DNA from: Methanobrevibacter gottschalkii DSM 11977
Lineage (GTDB): Archaea; Methanobacteriota; Methanobacteria; Methanobacteriales; Methanobacteriaceae
Assembly (NCBI RefSeq): GCF_003814835.1
Contig: NZ_RKRG01000002.1
Location: 434,001 to 498,000 of the forward strand
Direction: 5' to 3'
Length of the DNA: 64,000 nt
Shown here: positions 17,526 through 26,871 of the stretch, piece after piece
How the letters are laid out: each line of letters starts with the position of its first letter
Numbering within the stretch: position 1 is the first letter of the stretch
Notes under the pieces: model-generated
The model's input: the letters and a program-made list of their open reading frames with translations, nothing else
The model's database searches: none
Told to the model about the DNA's origin: nothing
Program-made: the position numbers and the translations under genes

Positions 17526-18116
17526 ATGAATATTAATGTTGAATTATTTTATCTTTTCAATCATGCATTTCAAAATCCATTTTTTGATTATATAATGCCG
17601 GTTTTCACTCACTTCGGAGGATTTAAATTTTTAATATTGGTATTGATAGCTATTGTGTTATATGCTCATTTAAGAAATAAGAGAACACTTAGAAAAATCA
17701 TTTTTTTAACATTAATCGCTTTGTTATTTTCAGATGGTATTGCTTTTGTCTTAAAACATTTAATTCATGAACCAAGACCTTTTTTAAGTTTAGATAATGT
17801 ACATTTATTAATTGCTGAAGATGATCCTCTTTCATTTCCTTCAGGCCATACTACTTCCACAATTGCAATAGTCACATTTCTTGTATTTAATATGAAAGAA
17901 TTAGCTAAAAAACATTATAAAATCATAAATGTTTGTTTAATAATTTTTGCAATATTAATTCCATTTTCAAGAATGTATATTGGAGTTCATTATCCCGGTG
18001 ATGTGTTAGCTGGTGCAGCAATTGGAATTGTTGGTGCAGTAATTGTTAATCACTTTAAATGTGAAATTTTAAATAGAATTGATATATTAAATAAAATTAA
18101 GGAGTCTATATCATGA
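17526..18116 (+). CDS. PAP2-family membrane phosphatase
   Basis: A ~196-residue PAP2 phosphatase with about six membrane helices. The three acid-phosphatase motifs are present: KHLIHEPRP, then FPSGHTTST, then SRMYIGVHYPGDVLAG. The catalytic His and Arg residues are all retained. It probably dephosphorylates isoprenoid diphosphates or phospholipid phosphates. ATG 17526 has AGGTGA 4 nt upstream and is preferred to an ATG at 17484. The stop overlaps the next start (ATGA). Confidence 0.87.
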   Translation: MNINVELFYLFNHAFQNPFFDYIMPVFTHFGGFKFLILVLIAIVLYAHLRNKRTLRKIIFLTLIALLFSDGIAFVLKHLIHEPRPFLSLDNVHLLIAEDDPLSFPSGHTTSTIAIVTFLVFNMKELAKKHYKIINVCLIIFAILIPFSRMYIGVHYPGDVLAGAAIGIVGAVIVNHFKCEILNRIDILNKIKESIS

Positions 18117-18388
18117 ATAATTTTGAAAATCAGAAATTTTGCCAATCCTGTGCAATGCCTCTTGAAAGTAGTGATTTTTTTGGAACTAATGCAGATGGAA
18201 GTAAAAATGAAGACTATTGTATTTACTGTTTTAAAGACGGTGAATTCACATCAGACATGTCAATGGATGAAATGATGAACTTCTGTATTGATAAAATGAC
18301 TGAAGTCCATCCAGACATTGATAAACAACAAGCGACTGCAATGATGGGTGAAATATTTCCTAAATTAAAAAGATGGGCGGATGATTAA
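18113..18388 (+). CDS. Small zinc-ribbon protein (pfam12674-like)
   Basis: A 91-residue soluble protein. The N-terminal ribbon has CQSCAMPLESSDFFG and YCIYCFKDGEFT, giving two CxxC knuckles for one zinc. A C-terminal helical part with MDEMMNFCIDKM follows. This matches the 'putative zinc ribbon' family found across bacteria and archaea, of unknown function. Its ATG overlaps the phosphatase stop by 4 nt, so translation is coupled. Confidence 0.8.
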   Translation: MNNFENQKFCQSCAMPLESSDFFGTNADGSKNEDYCIYCFKDGEFTSDMSMDEMMNFCIDKMTEVHPDIDKQQATAMMGEIFPKLKRWADD

Positions 18389-18444
18389 ATTTACTTAACC
18401 ACTTTTTTTAAACCTTAAATTTTAATTAACAAAAAATCTAATAG

Positions 18445-18453
18445 TATATATAA
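18445..18453 (+). promoter_or_regulatory. TATA box of the asparagine synthetase gene
   Basis: TATATATAA is centred about 31 nt before the asnB ATG. With the usual ~26-nt spacing the transcript would start around 18475, which implies a very short leader. Confidence 0.45.
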
Positions 18454-18479
18454 CAATATAAAAGGATTTTTTTGATAAT

Positions 18480-19925
18480 ATGTGTTCAATAGTTGGATTG
18501 CAAGGTAATGTTAAAGCAGAAGATATTCTTAAAATGTTAAAGGTCTCTAAAAGTAGGGGTCCTGATTCATCAGGCATTTATCTGGATAAGCTTTATAAAA
18601 ATATTAATCTAGATGAATTTGAAGATGATAATACATATCCAATTGCTTTTGGCCATAATTTACTTTCTATTTATGATTTGAATAATAGAATATCAAAATT
18701 ACAACCAGTAACTGATGATAATCTTGTTTTATTGTTCAATGGTGAGATTTATAATTTTAAAACAATTACAAACTTACTTTCTAAAGTTGGCGTTGAAAAA
18801 GAAATTTTGTCTGATGCAGAAGCTTTACTTTATTTAATTGATTTTTACAATAAAGGAGATTTAGTTAAAGCTATTCAAAATACTACCAGATTATTCGATG
18901 GGGACTATGCATTTGCCGTATTTGATGGTGAAAACTTGGCTCTTGTACGTGATCCTCTAGGAGTTAAACCATTATTTTATGGTGAAAATGACAAATTAAA
19001 AGGATTCGCATCATCAAAACAATCATTAAAAGAAGTAGGAATCACTGATATTAATACATTAAAACCAGAACATATACTTTTTAATGGTCAGGATATATCT
19101 CCAGCTCAAGCAGTTCACGAAAAAGTATTTGAGGGGGATGTAGCTAAAATAGAGAAAATGTTAAGATTAAGTGTTCTTAAAAGAGTTGAAGATATAAATG
19201 AGATTGGTGTAATCTTTTCAGGTGGTCTTGACAGTTCTTATTTGGCATTATTATTAAAAGAAATATCTGAAAATGTTCCTTTAAAAATCAAACTTTATGC
19301 TGTTGGGGTAAAAGGTTCGAAGGATGTTGAAGCAGCAGTATATGCTTCTAAATTCTTAAATTTGGATTTGGAAATCTGTGAAGTAACAGAAAAACTAATT
19401 CTTGAAGCACTGCCAAGTGTAGTTAAAGCTATCGGTGACGATAATCTAATGAAAGTTGGTGTTGGACTTACAACTTACTTTGCAACAAAAATGGTTGCCT
19501 GTGATGGTGTAAAAGTTGCTGTTTCAGGTCAAGGAGCTGATGAGCTATTTGGAGGGTATAAAAGATACTTGCAGAGTTTTGTTGATGGAACCTTAAACTA
19601 CGATTTAAGGGAAGATATGTCAAATATGTATCATGTAAATCTTGAAAGGGATGATGCGTGTTCCATGCTTAACGGTGTTGAATTAAGATTACCGTTTTTA
19701 GATAAAACTCTTGTTGAATTAGTATTGAATATTCCTGACAATAAAAAGATTGTTTCAATGCATGACGATATGAGAAAAAGTATCTTAAGAAAATTAGCTT
19801 TTGAAGGAGGCCTTGATTATGAAATTGCATACAGACCTAAAAAAGCTGCCCAATATGGAACTGGCATTGACAAAATATTAAGAAAAAAGATAATAAAAGA
19901 TATGGATATTTCTCAATTTTTATAA
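18480..19925 (+). CDS. asnB: Asparagine synthetase (glutamine-hydrolysing), AsnB-like
   Basis: A 481-residue class II glutamine amidotransferase-synthetase. Cys2 after the start Met is the glutaminase nucleophile. SRGPDSSG and LLFNGEIYN complete that domain. The C-terminal ATP-pyrophosphatase domain has VIFSGGLDSS near residue 250, SGQGADELFGGYKRY, and ELRLPFLD. It converts aspartate, glutamine and ATP to asparagine. It is shorter than E. coli AsnB (554 residues), as usual for methanogen forms. It is a single gene with its own promoter. Confidence 0.88.
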   Translation: MCSIVGLQGNVKAEDILKMLKVSKSRGPDSSGIYLDKLYKNINLDEFEDDNTYPIAFGHNLLSIYDLNNRISKLQPVTDDNLVLLFNGEIYNFKTITNLLSKVGVEKEILSDAEALLYLIDFYNKGDLVKAIQNTTRLFDGDYAFAVFDGENLALVRDPLGVKPLFYGENDKLKGFASSKQSLKEVGITDINTLKPEHILFNGQDISPAQAVHEKVFEGDVAKIEKMLRLSVLKRVEDINEIGVIFSGGLDSSYLALLLKEISENVPLKIKLYAVGVKGSKDVEAAVYASKFLNLDLEICEVTEKLILEALPSVVKAIGDDNLMKVGVGLTTYFATKMVACDGVKVAVSGQGADELFGGYKRYLQSFVDGTLNYDLREDMSNMYHVNLERDDACSMLNGVELRLPFLDKTLVELVLNIPDNKKIVSMHDDMRKSILRKLAFEGGLDYEIAYRPKKAAQYGTGIDKILRKKIIKDMDISQFL

Positions 19926-20156
19926 TTTTTTGACATTGTAAAAATCCTTTTTTCATCAAATTTTGTATTTAATATTTTGAATCATTTTTGTAATTTTAGT
20001 AAAAATCAATAATATCACAATGATTTCACTTAAAAATAGTTATTATATGGAGTCTAAAAAATCAAACATCTAAAGTTTTTAGGCTATTTAATCTTTAACT
20101 TTATTAATATTAAAAAATATATTTATTCATATTATTAATATTAGGAGTTTTTATCA

Positions 20157-20372
20157 ATGACAATCGAAAAAGATGCAGAAGATATTATAGAAAAATTCTC
20201 AAAAATTTTAGAAGATATTCCAGATTCAGATGAAACCTGGTATATTACAGATAATTTAAATTTAACACGTGATGATAAATCTCAAGAAAAAAATCCTGAG
20301 AAAATTTTAAGAAATGCTAGAATTGATAAAGAAGGAAATTTAATTGTTAAAAAAGCAGATTGGACTAATTAA
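20157..20372 (+). CDS. gatC: GatC-like amidotransferase subunit
   Basis: A 71-residue protein. EDIIEKFSKILEDIPDSDETWY, seen as IIEKFSKILEDIP and then ETWYITDNLNLTRDD, matches the small GatC-like subunit of methanogen Asp-tRNA(Asn)/Glu-tRNA(Gln) amidotransferases. That subunit wraps and stabilises GatA-GatB. It starts after a GGAG site and leads a cluster with the ACT-domain and homoserine dehydrogenase genes, an order I recall from Methanothermobacter. GatA and GatB are not in the window. The call rests on pattern memory of a short protein. Confidence 0.62.
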   Translation: MTIEKDAEDIIEKFSKILEDIPDSDETWYITDNLNLTRDDKSQEKNPEKILRNARIDKEGNLIVKKADWTN

Positions 20373-20383
20373 GAGGGATTTAA

Positions 20384-20869
20384 ATGAGGATAAATTTAGT
20401 TCTCGAACTTTTAGATGCTCCGGGGCAATTAGTTAAAGCATTAGAACCTATTAGTACTTATGGTGCTAATCTTGTAACTATTATCCATAAAAGGGACTAT
20501 AAAAATGATAATGGTATGGTTCCAGTTCAACTTACGATTGAAGGAGAACGTAATGATCTTAAAAATGTTGTAGATAAGTATGAAGAGTTAGGATTCACTA
20601 TTATTGAAATGGATGGTGTTGTTAAAAAAGAAAAAATTACTACAATTCTTTTTGGTCATATTGTTGATCAAGATTTAAGGGATACTATGGATAAAATTAA
20701 TCAAATTGATGGTGTTATTATTGTTGCATTTGATATTAAACTAAATGGTGAAGAAAAATCCACAGCCTTAATTAATATCGAAGCCGATGTTGGTTTAAAA
20801 CAAAATGTTTTTGATAGAATTGCAGAAATAGCAGAAGAGAAAGAGTTACTTGTGATTAATGAGGTTTAA
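20384..20869 (+). CDS. ACT-domain regulatory protein
   Basis: A 161-residue soluble protein made of two ACT-like halves. The first begins [20 protein letters not shown], with the ACT hallmark 'D-x-P-G-x-L', and the second runs from about residue 85. It is placed 8 nt before homoserine dehydrogenase and in archaea is found beside it, so it probably senses an amino acid such as threonine and controls that enzyme, which lacks its own ACT domain. No catalytic residues are seen. Confidence 0.8.
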   Translation: MRINLVLELLDAPGQLVKALEPISTYGANLVTIIHKRDYKNDNGMVPVQLTIEGERNDLKNVVDKYEELGFTIIEMDGVVKKEKITTILFGHIVDQDLRDTMDKINQIDGVIIVAFDIKLNGEEKSTALINIEADVGLKQNVFDRIAEIAEEKELLVINEV

Positions 20870-20877
20870 GTGATAAT

Positions 20878-21897
20878 ATGGATGAATGTAAAGTCATTAT
20901 CATGGGATTTGGTTCAGTAGGTCAAGGTGTGGCTAAGGCAATTTCCATGAAAAAAGATTTAATTAAAGATAAAACTGGAGTGGACATAAAAGTTGTTGCT
21001 GCAGCTGATTCATCTTCATCTGCAATCTCACAAGAAGGATTAGATGAAGAATTACTTGTAAAAACAAAAAAGGAAGAAGGTAAATTATCAGCATATCCTG
21101 AATTTGGGTCTGATAAGAATGGTGCAGATATTTTAGACGCTGTTGAATACGATTGTCTTATCGAAGCAACTCCTACTAATATCGTGGATGCAGAACCTGC
21201 ACTTTCACTAACATTCAAAGCATTTGAACAGGGAAAAGATGTAGTAACATCAAATAAAGGACATTTGGCTCTTAAATTTAGGGAAGTTGTTGAAGCAGCT
21301 GAAAAAGCGGGTGTAGAGTTTAAATATGAAGCTACTGTTGGCGGGTCAATGCCGATTATTAATTTTACAAAAGAAACATTGGCATCATGTGAAATTAAAT
21401 CAATTAAAGGTATTTTGAATGGTACTACCAATTATATATTATCAAGAATGACCTCCGAAGGTTCAGAATATGAAGTTATTCTTAAAGAGTCTCAAGAATT
21501 AGGAATAGCTGAAACAGACCCAACACAAGATGTTGAAGGTATTGATGCTGCATGCAAAACTGTAATTCTTGCTAATTCTCTTTTAGGAATTGATGCAACT
21601 TACAGTGATGTTAAAGTCGAAGGTATTTCAAAAATTAACTCACAAGCTATTGAACTTGCAAAAAAAGACGATTATTTAATTAAGTTAATAGCTGAAGTAT
21701 CTCCTGATAATTTACAGGTATCCCCACGTTTAGTTAAAAGAGGAAGTTCCTATGATGTAAGTGGAACTTTGAACATGGCTACAATTAAAACTGATTTAGC
21801 TAATGAAGTATCTGTAATTGGACTTGGAGCAGGATCACTTGAAACTGCTTCTGCAATGTTGACTGATTTAATTAGTATTTTAAAAAATAAAATCTAA
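20878..21897 (+). CDS. hom: Homoserine dehydrogenase
   Basis: A 339-residue short-form homoserine dehydrogenase. The N-terminal Rossmann motif is [26 protein letters not shown] holds the cofactor-side Lys. The family signature [16 protein letters not shown] lies near residue 180, with [17 protein letters not shown] supplying the catalytic Asp and Lys region. It reduces aspartate semialdehyde to homoserine, the branch point for threonine and methionine. No C-terminal ACT domain is present; the neighbour gene supplies one. The apgM-like gene follows by 34 nt. Confidence 0.9.
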   Translation: MDECKVIIMGFGSVGQGVAKAISMKKDLIKDKTGVDIKVVAAADSSSSAISQEGLDEELLVKTKKEEGKLSAYPEFGSDKNGADILDAVEYDCLIEATPTNIVDAEPALSLTFKAFEQGKDVVTSNKGHLALKFREVVEAAEKAGVEFKYEATVGGSMPIINFTKETLASCEIKSIKGILNGTTNYILSRMTSEGSEYEVILKESQELGIAETDPTQDVEGIDAACKTVILANSLLGIDATYSDVKVEGISKINSQAIELAKKDDYLIKLIAEVSPDNLQVSPRLVKRGSSYDVSGTLNMATIKTDLANEVSVIGLGAGSLETASAMLTDLISILKNKI

Positions 21898-21931
21898 TTG
21901 GCTATTTTATTTTTTTACTTTTTTTGATAAC

Positions 21932-23143
21932 ATGAAATACGTAATTTTTATTCCAGACGGTTCTAGTGATCTTCCACTAGATGAAATTAATGGTCAAACT
22001 CCCTTAAAAGTAGCTAACACTCCAAACATTGATAAATTAGCTAAAGCGGGTTATGGCGGATTAACCAATAATGTTCCTGAAGGTTATACTCCAGGTTCAG
22101 ATGTAGCTAACATGAGCATCTTCGGATACAATCCTGCAGATTATTATACTGGTAGGGGGCCTCTTGAAGCAGGCAGTGTTGGAATTGAAACCACTCCATG
22201 TGATGTGATATTTAGATGCAACACTATTTTTGAAAAAAATGGTAAAATGGAAGATTTTAATGCAGGCCATATCACAACAGAAGAAGCAGATGTATTGATG
22301 AAAGGATTAAACAGATATTTCAATGATAAATATCCTGGATTTAAAGGTAAATTTTACACTGGAATTAGTTACAGACATTTGTTTGTATATTCCTGTGATA
22401 ATGTTGAAGATGCCGAAATTTTAGCAAACTTAAAAACAATGCCTCCTCATGATATTTCAGGTGAAAATCTAGTTGATAATTTATTTGGAGACTGTGAACT
22501 TGCTCGTGAAATCCAAAACATCATGTTTGAATCCAAAGAATTCTTAAAAACACAGGAAATTAATCAAAAAAGAGAGATTCCAGCAAATATGGTATGGTTG
22601 TGGGGTCAGGGTGTAACTCCAAAACTACTTAACTTTAAAGAAAAATATGGTCTTGATGCGGCTGTAATTACTGGTGTGGACTTACTTAAAGGCATTGGAG
22701 TATTTGCAGGAATGGAAATTATTGATGTTCCTGGAGCTACTGGATTTTTCGATACTGATTATGAGGCAAAGGGAAAATATGGAATTGAAGCTTTAAAAAG
22801 AAATGATGTGTTATTTATTCATATAGAAGCACCTGATGAAGCAGGTCATGCTCAGTTACTTGATGAAAAAGTAAAGGCGATTGAACAAATTGATAAATTT
22901 ATTGTCGGACCTATCTTGGATAGTTTAGAGGGTCAAGATTACAGAGCAGCAATTTTACCGGATCATCCAACTCCTATTGATATTGGAACACATACTCGTG
23001 ATGATGTTCCGATTATTATGTACGCATCAGATATGGAGGGGGATGATTGTGTTGCATTTGATGAGGTATCTGTTTTAAATGGAAGTATAACTAAAAAAGA
23101 AGGTTACAAATTAATGCAAAGATTGATTGATGGAGATTTTTAA
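21932..23143 (+). CDS. apgM: ApgM-type phosphoglycerate mutase (possible homoserine kinase)
   Basis: A 403-residue archaeal cofactor-independent phosphoglycerate mutase family protein of the alkaline phosphatase superfamily. Metal and nucleophile motifs are IPDGSSDLP near the N-terminus, TPGSDVANMSIFGY at residues 53-66, IHIEAPDEAGHA near 300 and LPDHPTPIDIGTHT near 350. The established activity is interconversion of 3- and 2-phosphoglycerate. Some members of this family act as an alternative homoserine kinase (ThrB2), and its place directly behind homoserine dehydrogenase makes that worth considering. The 1-nt gap to the next gene implies co-transcription. Confidence 0.85.
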   Translation: MKYVIFIPDGSSDLPLDEINGQTPLKVANTPNIDKLAKAGYGGLTNNVPEGYTPGSDVANMSIFGYNPADYYTGRGPLEAGSVGIETTPCDVIFRCNTIFEKNGKMEDFNAGHITTEEADVLMKGLNRYFNDKYPGFKGKFYTGISYRHLFVYSCDNVEDAEILANLKTMPPHDISGENLVDNLFGDCELAREIQNIMFESKEFLKTQEINQKREIPANMVWLWGQGVTPKLLNFKEKYGLDAAVITGVDLLKGIGVFAGMEIIDVPGATGFFDTDYEAKGKYGIEALKRNDVLFIHIEAPDEAGHAQLLDEKVKAIEQIDKFIVGPILDSLEGQDYRAAILPDHPTPIDIGTHTRDDVPIIMYASDMEGDDCVAFDEVSVLNGSITKKEGYKLMQRLIDGDF

Positions 23144-23144
23144 A

Positions 23145-23780
23145 ATGAAAGTATTACTAGTAAACGGGAGCCCAAACAGAAAAGGCTGCACATACACAGC
23201 ATTATCAGAAGTTGCAAATGTCTTAAATGAACATGATATTGAAACTGAGATTTTTTGGATTAAAACAAAACCAATAACAGGTTGTACTGCATGTGGAACT
23301 TGTGCAACTATTGGAAAATGTACTTATGATGCGGATAGTGTTAATGAATTTGTTGAAAAAGCATATGAAGCTGATGCGTTTGTCTTCGGTTCACCAGTTT
23401 ATTATGCAAGTGCAAATGGATCAATGGTTTCATTTTTGGACAGAGCATTCTACTCTAATTCTCATGGAAAAGGGGCGGAAGCATTTAAACACAAACCCGG
23501 TGCAGTTATATGTTCTGCAAGAAGGGGTGGAACAACTGCAACTTATGATCAACTGATTAAATATTTAGGAATTTCCCAAATGCCTATTATCTCCTCATTC
23601 TATTGGAATATGGTTCATGGGAACACTCCTGAAGAAGTACTTCAGGATGAAGAAGGATTGGGGACTATGAGACAATTGGCACATAATATGGCATTTTTCT
23701 TGCAGTGTCTTGAAGCAGGTGCTGAAAAAGGTCTAAAAGTAACTGAAGAACCAAAACCTCGAACAAATTTTATAAGATAA
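23145..23780 (+). CDS. Iron-sulfur flavoprotein / NAD(P)H-dependent FMN reductase family
   Basis: A ~211-residue flavodoxin-fold protein. VLLVNGSPNRKGCTYTAL forms the FMN phosphate loop. GCTACGTCATIGKC (near residue 45) gives the compact C-x2-C-x2-C-x5-C motif of Isf-type iron-sulfur flavoproteins. FVFGSPVYYASANG is the second FMN-contact region. Isf proteins shuttle electrons from ferredoxin in anaerobes, perhaps to oxygen or peroxide. ATG 23145 follows GGAGAT by 7 nt and overlaps no upstream coding. Confidence 0.82.
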   Translation: MKVLLVNGSPNRKGCTYTALSEVANVLNEHDIETEIFWIKTKPITGCTACGTCATIGKCTYDADSVNEFVEKAYEADAFVFGSPVYYASANGSMVSFLDRAFYSNSHGKGAEAFKHKPGAVICSARRGGTTATYDQLIKYLGISQMPIISSFYWNMVHGNTPEEVLQDEEGLGTMRQLAHNMAFFLQCLEAGAEKGLKVTEEPKPRTNFIR

Positions 23781-23784
23781 AACT

Positions 23785-25140
23785 ATGAACATATTTAAAA
23801 CTCCTGAAGGTTACATATATTCAAATAAAGCATTGCTTGCTTTATTCATTCCTCTTTTAATAGAATATGCATTGGAATTTTTTGTAGGATTTGCAGATTC
23901 TATAATGGTTGCATCATTAGGTGAAGCTGCAATTTCAGGAGTTTCTTTAGTTGATTTTTTAATTCAACTTCTTATTTTTTCTTTTTCAGCTCTTGCAACT
24001 GGTGGAGCTGTTGTTGCCGGACAATACTTGGGTAATAAGCAAATAGATAAAGCTCAGGATTCTGCTACTCAATTAGTTTGGTTTTCAACAATCTTATCAG
24101 TCATATTAATGATTATTGTTATTATTTTAAGGCAGTATTTAATCGGGATTTTATTTGGTCAAATTGAAGTTGATGTTTGGCAAAATGCCGATAAATATTT
24201 ATATATTGTTGCATTATCTATTCCTTTTTTAGCTATTTACAATGCAGGTGCATCAATTTTTAGAACAACTAACAATGCATCCCTGCCAATGAAAATACTA
24301 TTCATTTGTGATATATTAAATATTGTAGGTAATGCGATTTGTATTTATTATTTAGGATGGGATGTTCATGGTGTTGCAATACCTACGGTAATATCAAGAC
24401 TGTTATCCGCAATTCTAATATTGCACTTTGTTGTTAATGAAGATTATAAACTGCACATTAAAAGAACATTAATTCATAAATTTGACTTTAAAATACTTAG
24501 AAAGGTCTTGCAGGTTGGTATTCCTTATGGTATTGAAAATGGGTTATTTCAGCTTGGAAGAGTGTTGGTTTTAAGTATTGTTTCAACATTTGGAACAATG
24601 GCAATAGCTGCAAACTCAGTAGGTTATGCAGTCGGGATATTTTCAGTATTACCTGGTTTTGCAATTAATTTAGGTTTAACAGCTATAATTTCAAGATGCG
24701 TTGGAGCTAATGATTATGAACAGGTCCGATATTATAATAAAAAGTGTTTAATTATTGTATTTGTCTCACATATTGTAATCAATTTAATTATTTTTGCAGC
24801 ATTACCGCTAATTTTGAATATTTATAATTTATCAGCTAAGACTGCAGCCATGACAAGTGAAATGATTATTTGGCATGGCATATTCGGTATTATAATTTGG
24901 CCACTTTCTTTCACATTGCCTGCTACATTTAGAGGTGCTGGCGATTCAAAATCAGTGATGTATATTAGTTTAATTGTAATGTTTACCTGTAGAATTGCTC
25001 TTTCATATGTAATTGCGGATTTTATGGGTGTTGGTGTATTCGGGACATGGATTGCAATGTTTATTGATTGGTATGTGAGGGCAGCAATTTATATTTACAG
25101 GTACTTTTCAAATAAATGGACAGAATACAGGGTGATTTAA
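23785..25140 (+). CDS. MATE-family efflux transporter
   Basis: A 451-residue integral membrane protein with 12 hydrophobic segments in two homologous halves. The MATE hallmark is in helix 1-2 (PLLIEYALEFFVGFADSIMVASLGE) and its repeat around IPYGIENGLFQLGRVL. It would export organic cations or drugs in exchange for Na+ or H+. It lies 4 nt behind the flavoprotein gene and its stop overlaps the next start (TAATG), so the three genes form one unit. Confidence 0.88.
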   Translation: MNIFKTPEGYIYSNKALLALFIPLLIEYALEFFVGFADSIMVASLGEAAISGVSLVDFLIQLLIFSFSALATGGAVVAGQYLGNKQIDKAQDSATQLVWFSTILSVILMIIVIILRQYLIGILFGQIEVDVWQNADKYLYIVALSIPFLAIYNAGASIFRTTNNASLPMKILFICDILNIVGNAICIYYLGWDVHGVAIPTVISRLLSAILILHFVVNEDYKLHIKRTLIHKFDFKILRKVLQVGIPYGIENGLFQLGRVLVLSIVSTFGTMAIAANSVGYAVGIFSVLPGFAINLGLTAIISRCVGANDYEQVRYYNKKCLIIVFVSHIVINLIIFAALPLILNIYNLSAKTAAMTSEMIIWHGIFGIIIWPLSFTLPATFRGAGDSKSVMYISLIVMFTCRIALSYVIADFMGVGVFGTWIAMFIDWYVRAAIYIYRYFSNKWTEYRVI

Positions 25141-25547
25141 TGGATGGAATTGTATATAAAAATACACATAATTTTAGTAAAAGAGAACTCGAAGAGTTAT
25201 TTTTATCTCTGGAATGGTCAGCAGGTCATTTTCCAGATAAACTGATAATTGCAATGAAAAACTTCAAAACAGTCTTTTCAGCATGGGATGGTGAAGACCT
25301 TGTTGGTTTGGCATGTGCTATGGATGACGGTATAATGAATGCATATGTTCATTATTTGCTTGTAAAACCGGAATATCAGTTAAAAGGAATTGGAAAAGAA
25401 TTGCTGAATAGAATTACAACTCATTATAAAGATTACATGCGTATAGTTGTAGTTGCATATAGTGATGAAATTAAGTTTTATGAATATTGCGGATTTGAAA
25501 AAGCAGATGATGCAAGTCCAATGTTTATAACTAAACTATGGGCTTAG
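25140..25547 (+). CDS. GNAT-family N-acetyltransferase
   Basis: A ~135-residue GNAT acyltransferase. The acetyl-CoA loop is LVKPEYQLKGIGKELLNRI (motif Q/R-x2-G-x-G/A), with the following strand IVVVAYSDEIKFYEYCGFEKA. It starts with GGTGAT 3 nt upstream and overlaps the MATE stop by 1 nt. The substrate is unknown; position suggests a resistance or modification role with the exporter, but this is only context. Confidence 0.85.
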   Translation: MDGIVYKNTHNFSKRELEELFLSLEWSAGHFPDKLIIAMKNFKTVFSAWDGEDLVGLACAMDDGIMNAYVHYLLVKPEYQLKGIGKELLNRITTHYKDYMRIVVVAYSDEIKFYEYCGFEKADDASPMFITKLWA

Positions 25548-25555
25548 GTGATTGA

Positions 25556-26329
25556 ATGGTATTATTCAGAGGAGATATCAAGTGTAAAAGCTTGCAAAGA
25601 CGTACATCAATTAGTGTGATATTGCCTGCTGATAATATTCACTTCTTAAGTGATACAGAAGAGATAGTTCCTCAACCCTATAAAACATTATATCTGCTCC
25701 ATGGACTGTATGGTAGTGATGATATATTTCTTGCAAATACTTCTATTCAAAAATTTGCAGAAGATCATGGAATAGCTATTGTAATTCCATGTGGGGAAAA
25801 TAGTTTTTATTTGGATAATAAAAAAGCTCATGCATATTATGGTGAATATGTTGGTCAGGAACTTTTAGATATTACAAGAAATATTTTCCCATTATCTGAT
25901 AATAGGGAAGATACATTTATTGCAGGTTTTTCAATGGGGGGTTATGGGGCTATTAGAAATGGTCTTAAGTACTCAAAAAACTTCTCAAAAATTGGTATGA
26001 TTTCAGCAGCATTAATAACTGATGAAATTGTTGATTATACAGATGATGATAATGTGTTATGGTCAAATTCATTTTATAAATCATGTTTTGGTGATTTGGA
26101 TAAAATTAAAAATTCGGATAAAGATCCCAAATATTTAATTGAAAATACTGCCGATATTCCAGATATTTTCATGGCATGTGGTGTTGATGACTTTTTATAT
26201 GATAAAAATGTTGAATTTTATGAGTTTTTAGAGTCAAAAGATATTAATGCTGAATTTATGCAGTCTCCGGGTGAACACACTTGGGATTTTTGCGATAGGT
26301 ATGTTAAAGAATTTATTAAAAGGTTATAA
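25556..26329 (+). CDS. Alpha/beta-hydrolase esterase (FrmB/tributyrin esterase-like)
   Basis: A 257-residue esterase of the D/FrmB family. YLLHGLYGSDD is the oxyanion-hole region. The nucleophile Ser is in AGFSMGGYGA near residue 128, the acid in MACGVDDFLYD, and the His in PGEHTWDFCDRYV. No signal peptide is seen. It likely hydrolyses short acyl or feruloyl-type esters or S-formylglutathione-like thioesters. It lies 8 nt behind the GNAT gene and 8 nt before the zinc-ribbon gene. Confidence 0.83.
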   Translation: MVLFRGDIKCKSLQRRTSISVILPADNIHFLSDTEEIVPQPYKTLYLLHGLYGSDDIFLANTSIQKFAEDHGIAIVIPCGENSFYLDNKKAHAYYGEYVGQELLDITRNIFPLSDNREDTFIAGFSMGGYGAIRNGLKYSKNFSKIGMISAALITDEIVDYTDDDNVLWSNSFYKSCFGDLDKIKNSDKDPKYLIENTADIPDIFMACGVDDFLYDKNVEFYEFLESKDINAEFMQSPGEHTWDFCDRYVKEFIKRL

Positions 26330-26337
26330 GTGATATT

Positions 26338-26781
26338 ATGAAATGTCCTGAATGTGGTAATGAACTGGATGAGGATAATTACTGTAGTGAATGTATGGAA
26401 TTTATAGATAATCCCATTGGAGGCAGGCTTTGTCCATATTGTGGTGAGGAATTGGATGAAGATAATTATTGTAATAGTTGCATGCAGTATTATTATGAAG
26501 AAGAAAATACACAAGAACTTGAAGAAATAGATTATGATTCTATGGTAAATAATGGTGATTCAATTTGTTTAAACTGTACTTTTTGGTCTGTAAGTCCTTA
26601 TGGGTCGGCTCATGGAATGATTTGTAGAAAAGGTCAGATATCTGATGGTCCTGGAGATTCATGCGGGTTATTTGTCCAAGAATATAATTTTGCAAACTAT
26701 GGTGATGCAGGTCAATATCAATTTAATGAAACAAATCGTGCAATTTCAAATAAATTATATCATTGGAAAAATAGCGGGTAA
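26338..26781 (+). CDS. Multi zinc-ribbon protein
   Basis: A 147-residue soluble protein. Two near-identical N-terminal ribbons (CPECGNELDEDNYCSEC and CPYCGEELDEDNYCNSC) each bind one zinc. A third Cys set follows in CLNCTFWSVSP, with later Cys residues in MICRKG and DSCGLF. The repeated ELDEDNYC unit points to internal duplication. The function is unknown; zinc-ribbon arrays of this kind often mediate protein or nucleic acid contacts. It is last in the + run before pyrG. Confidence 0.7.
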   Translation: MKCPECGNELDEDNYCSECMEFIDNPIGGRLCPYCGEELDEDNYCNSCMQYYYEEENTQELEEIDYDSMVNNGDSICLNCTFWSVSPYGSAHGMICRKGQISDGPGDSCGLFVQEYNFANYGDAGQYQFNETNRAISNKLYHWKNSG

Positions 26782-26871
26782 TTTCTGTTTTATTTATAAT
26801 ATGATTAAAATTTTTATATATTATGAAAAACTAATGTAATACTATAAATTTTATTTATGGAGAGGATTTTT

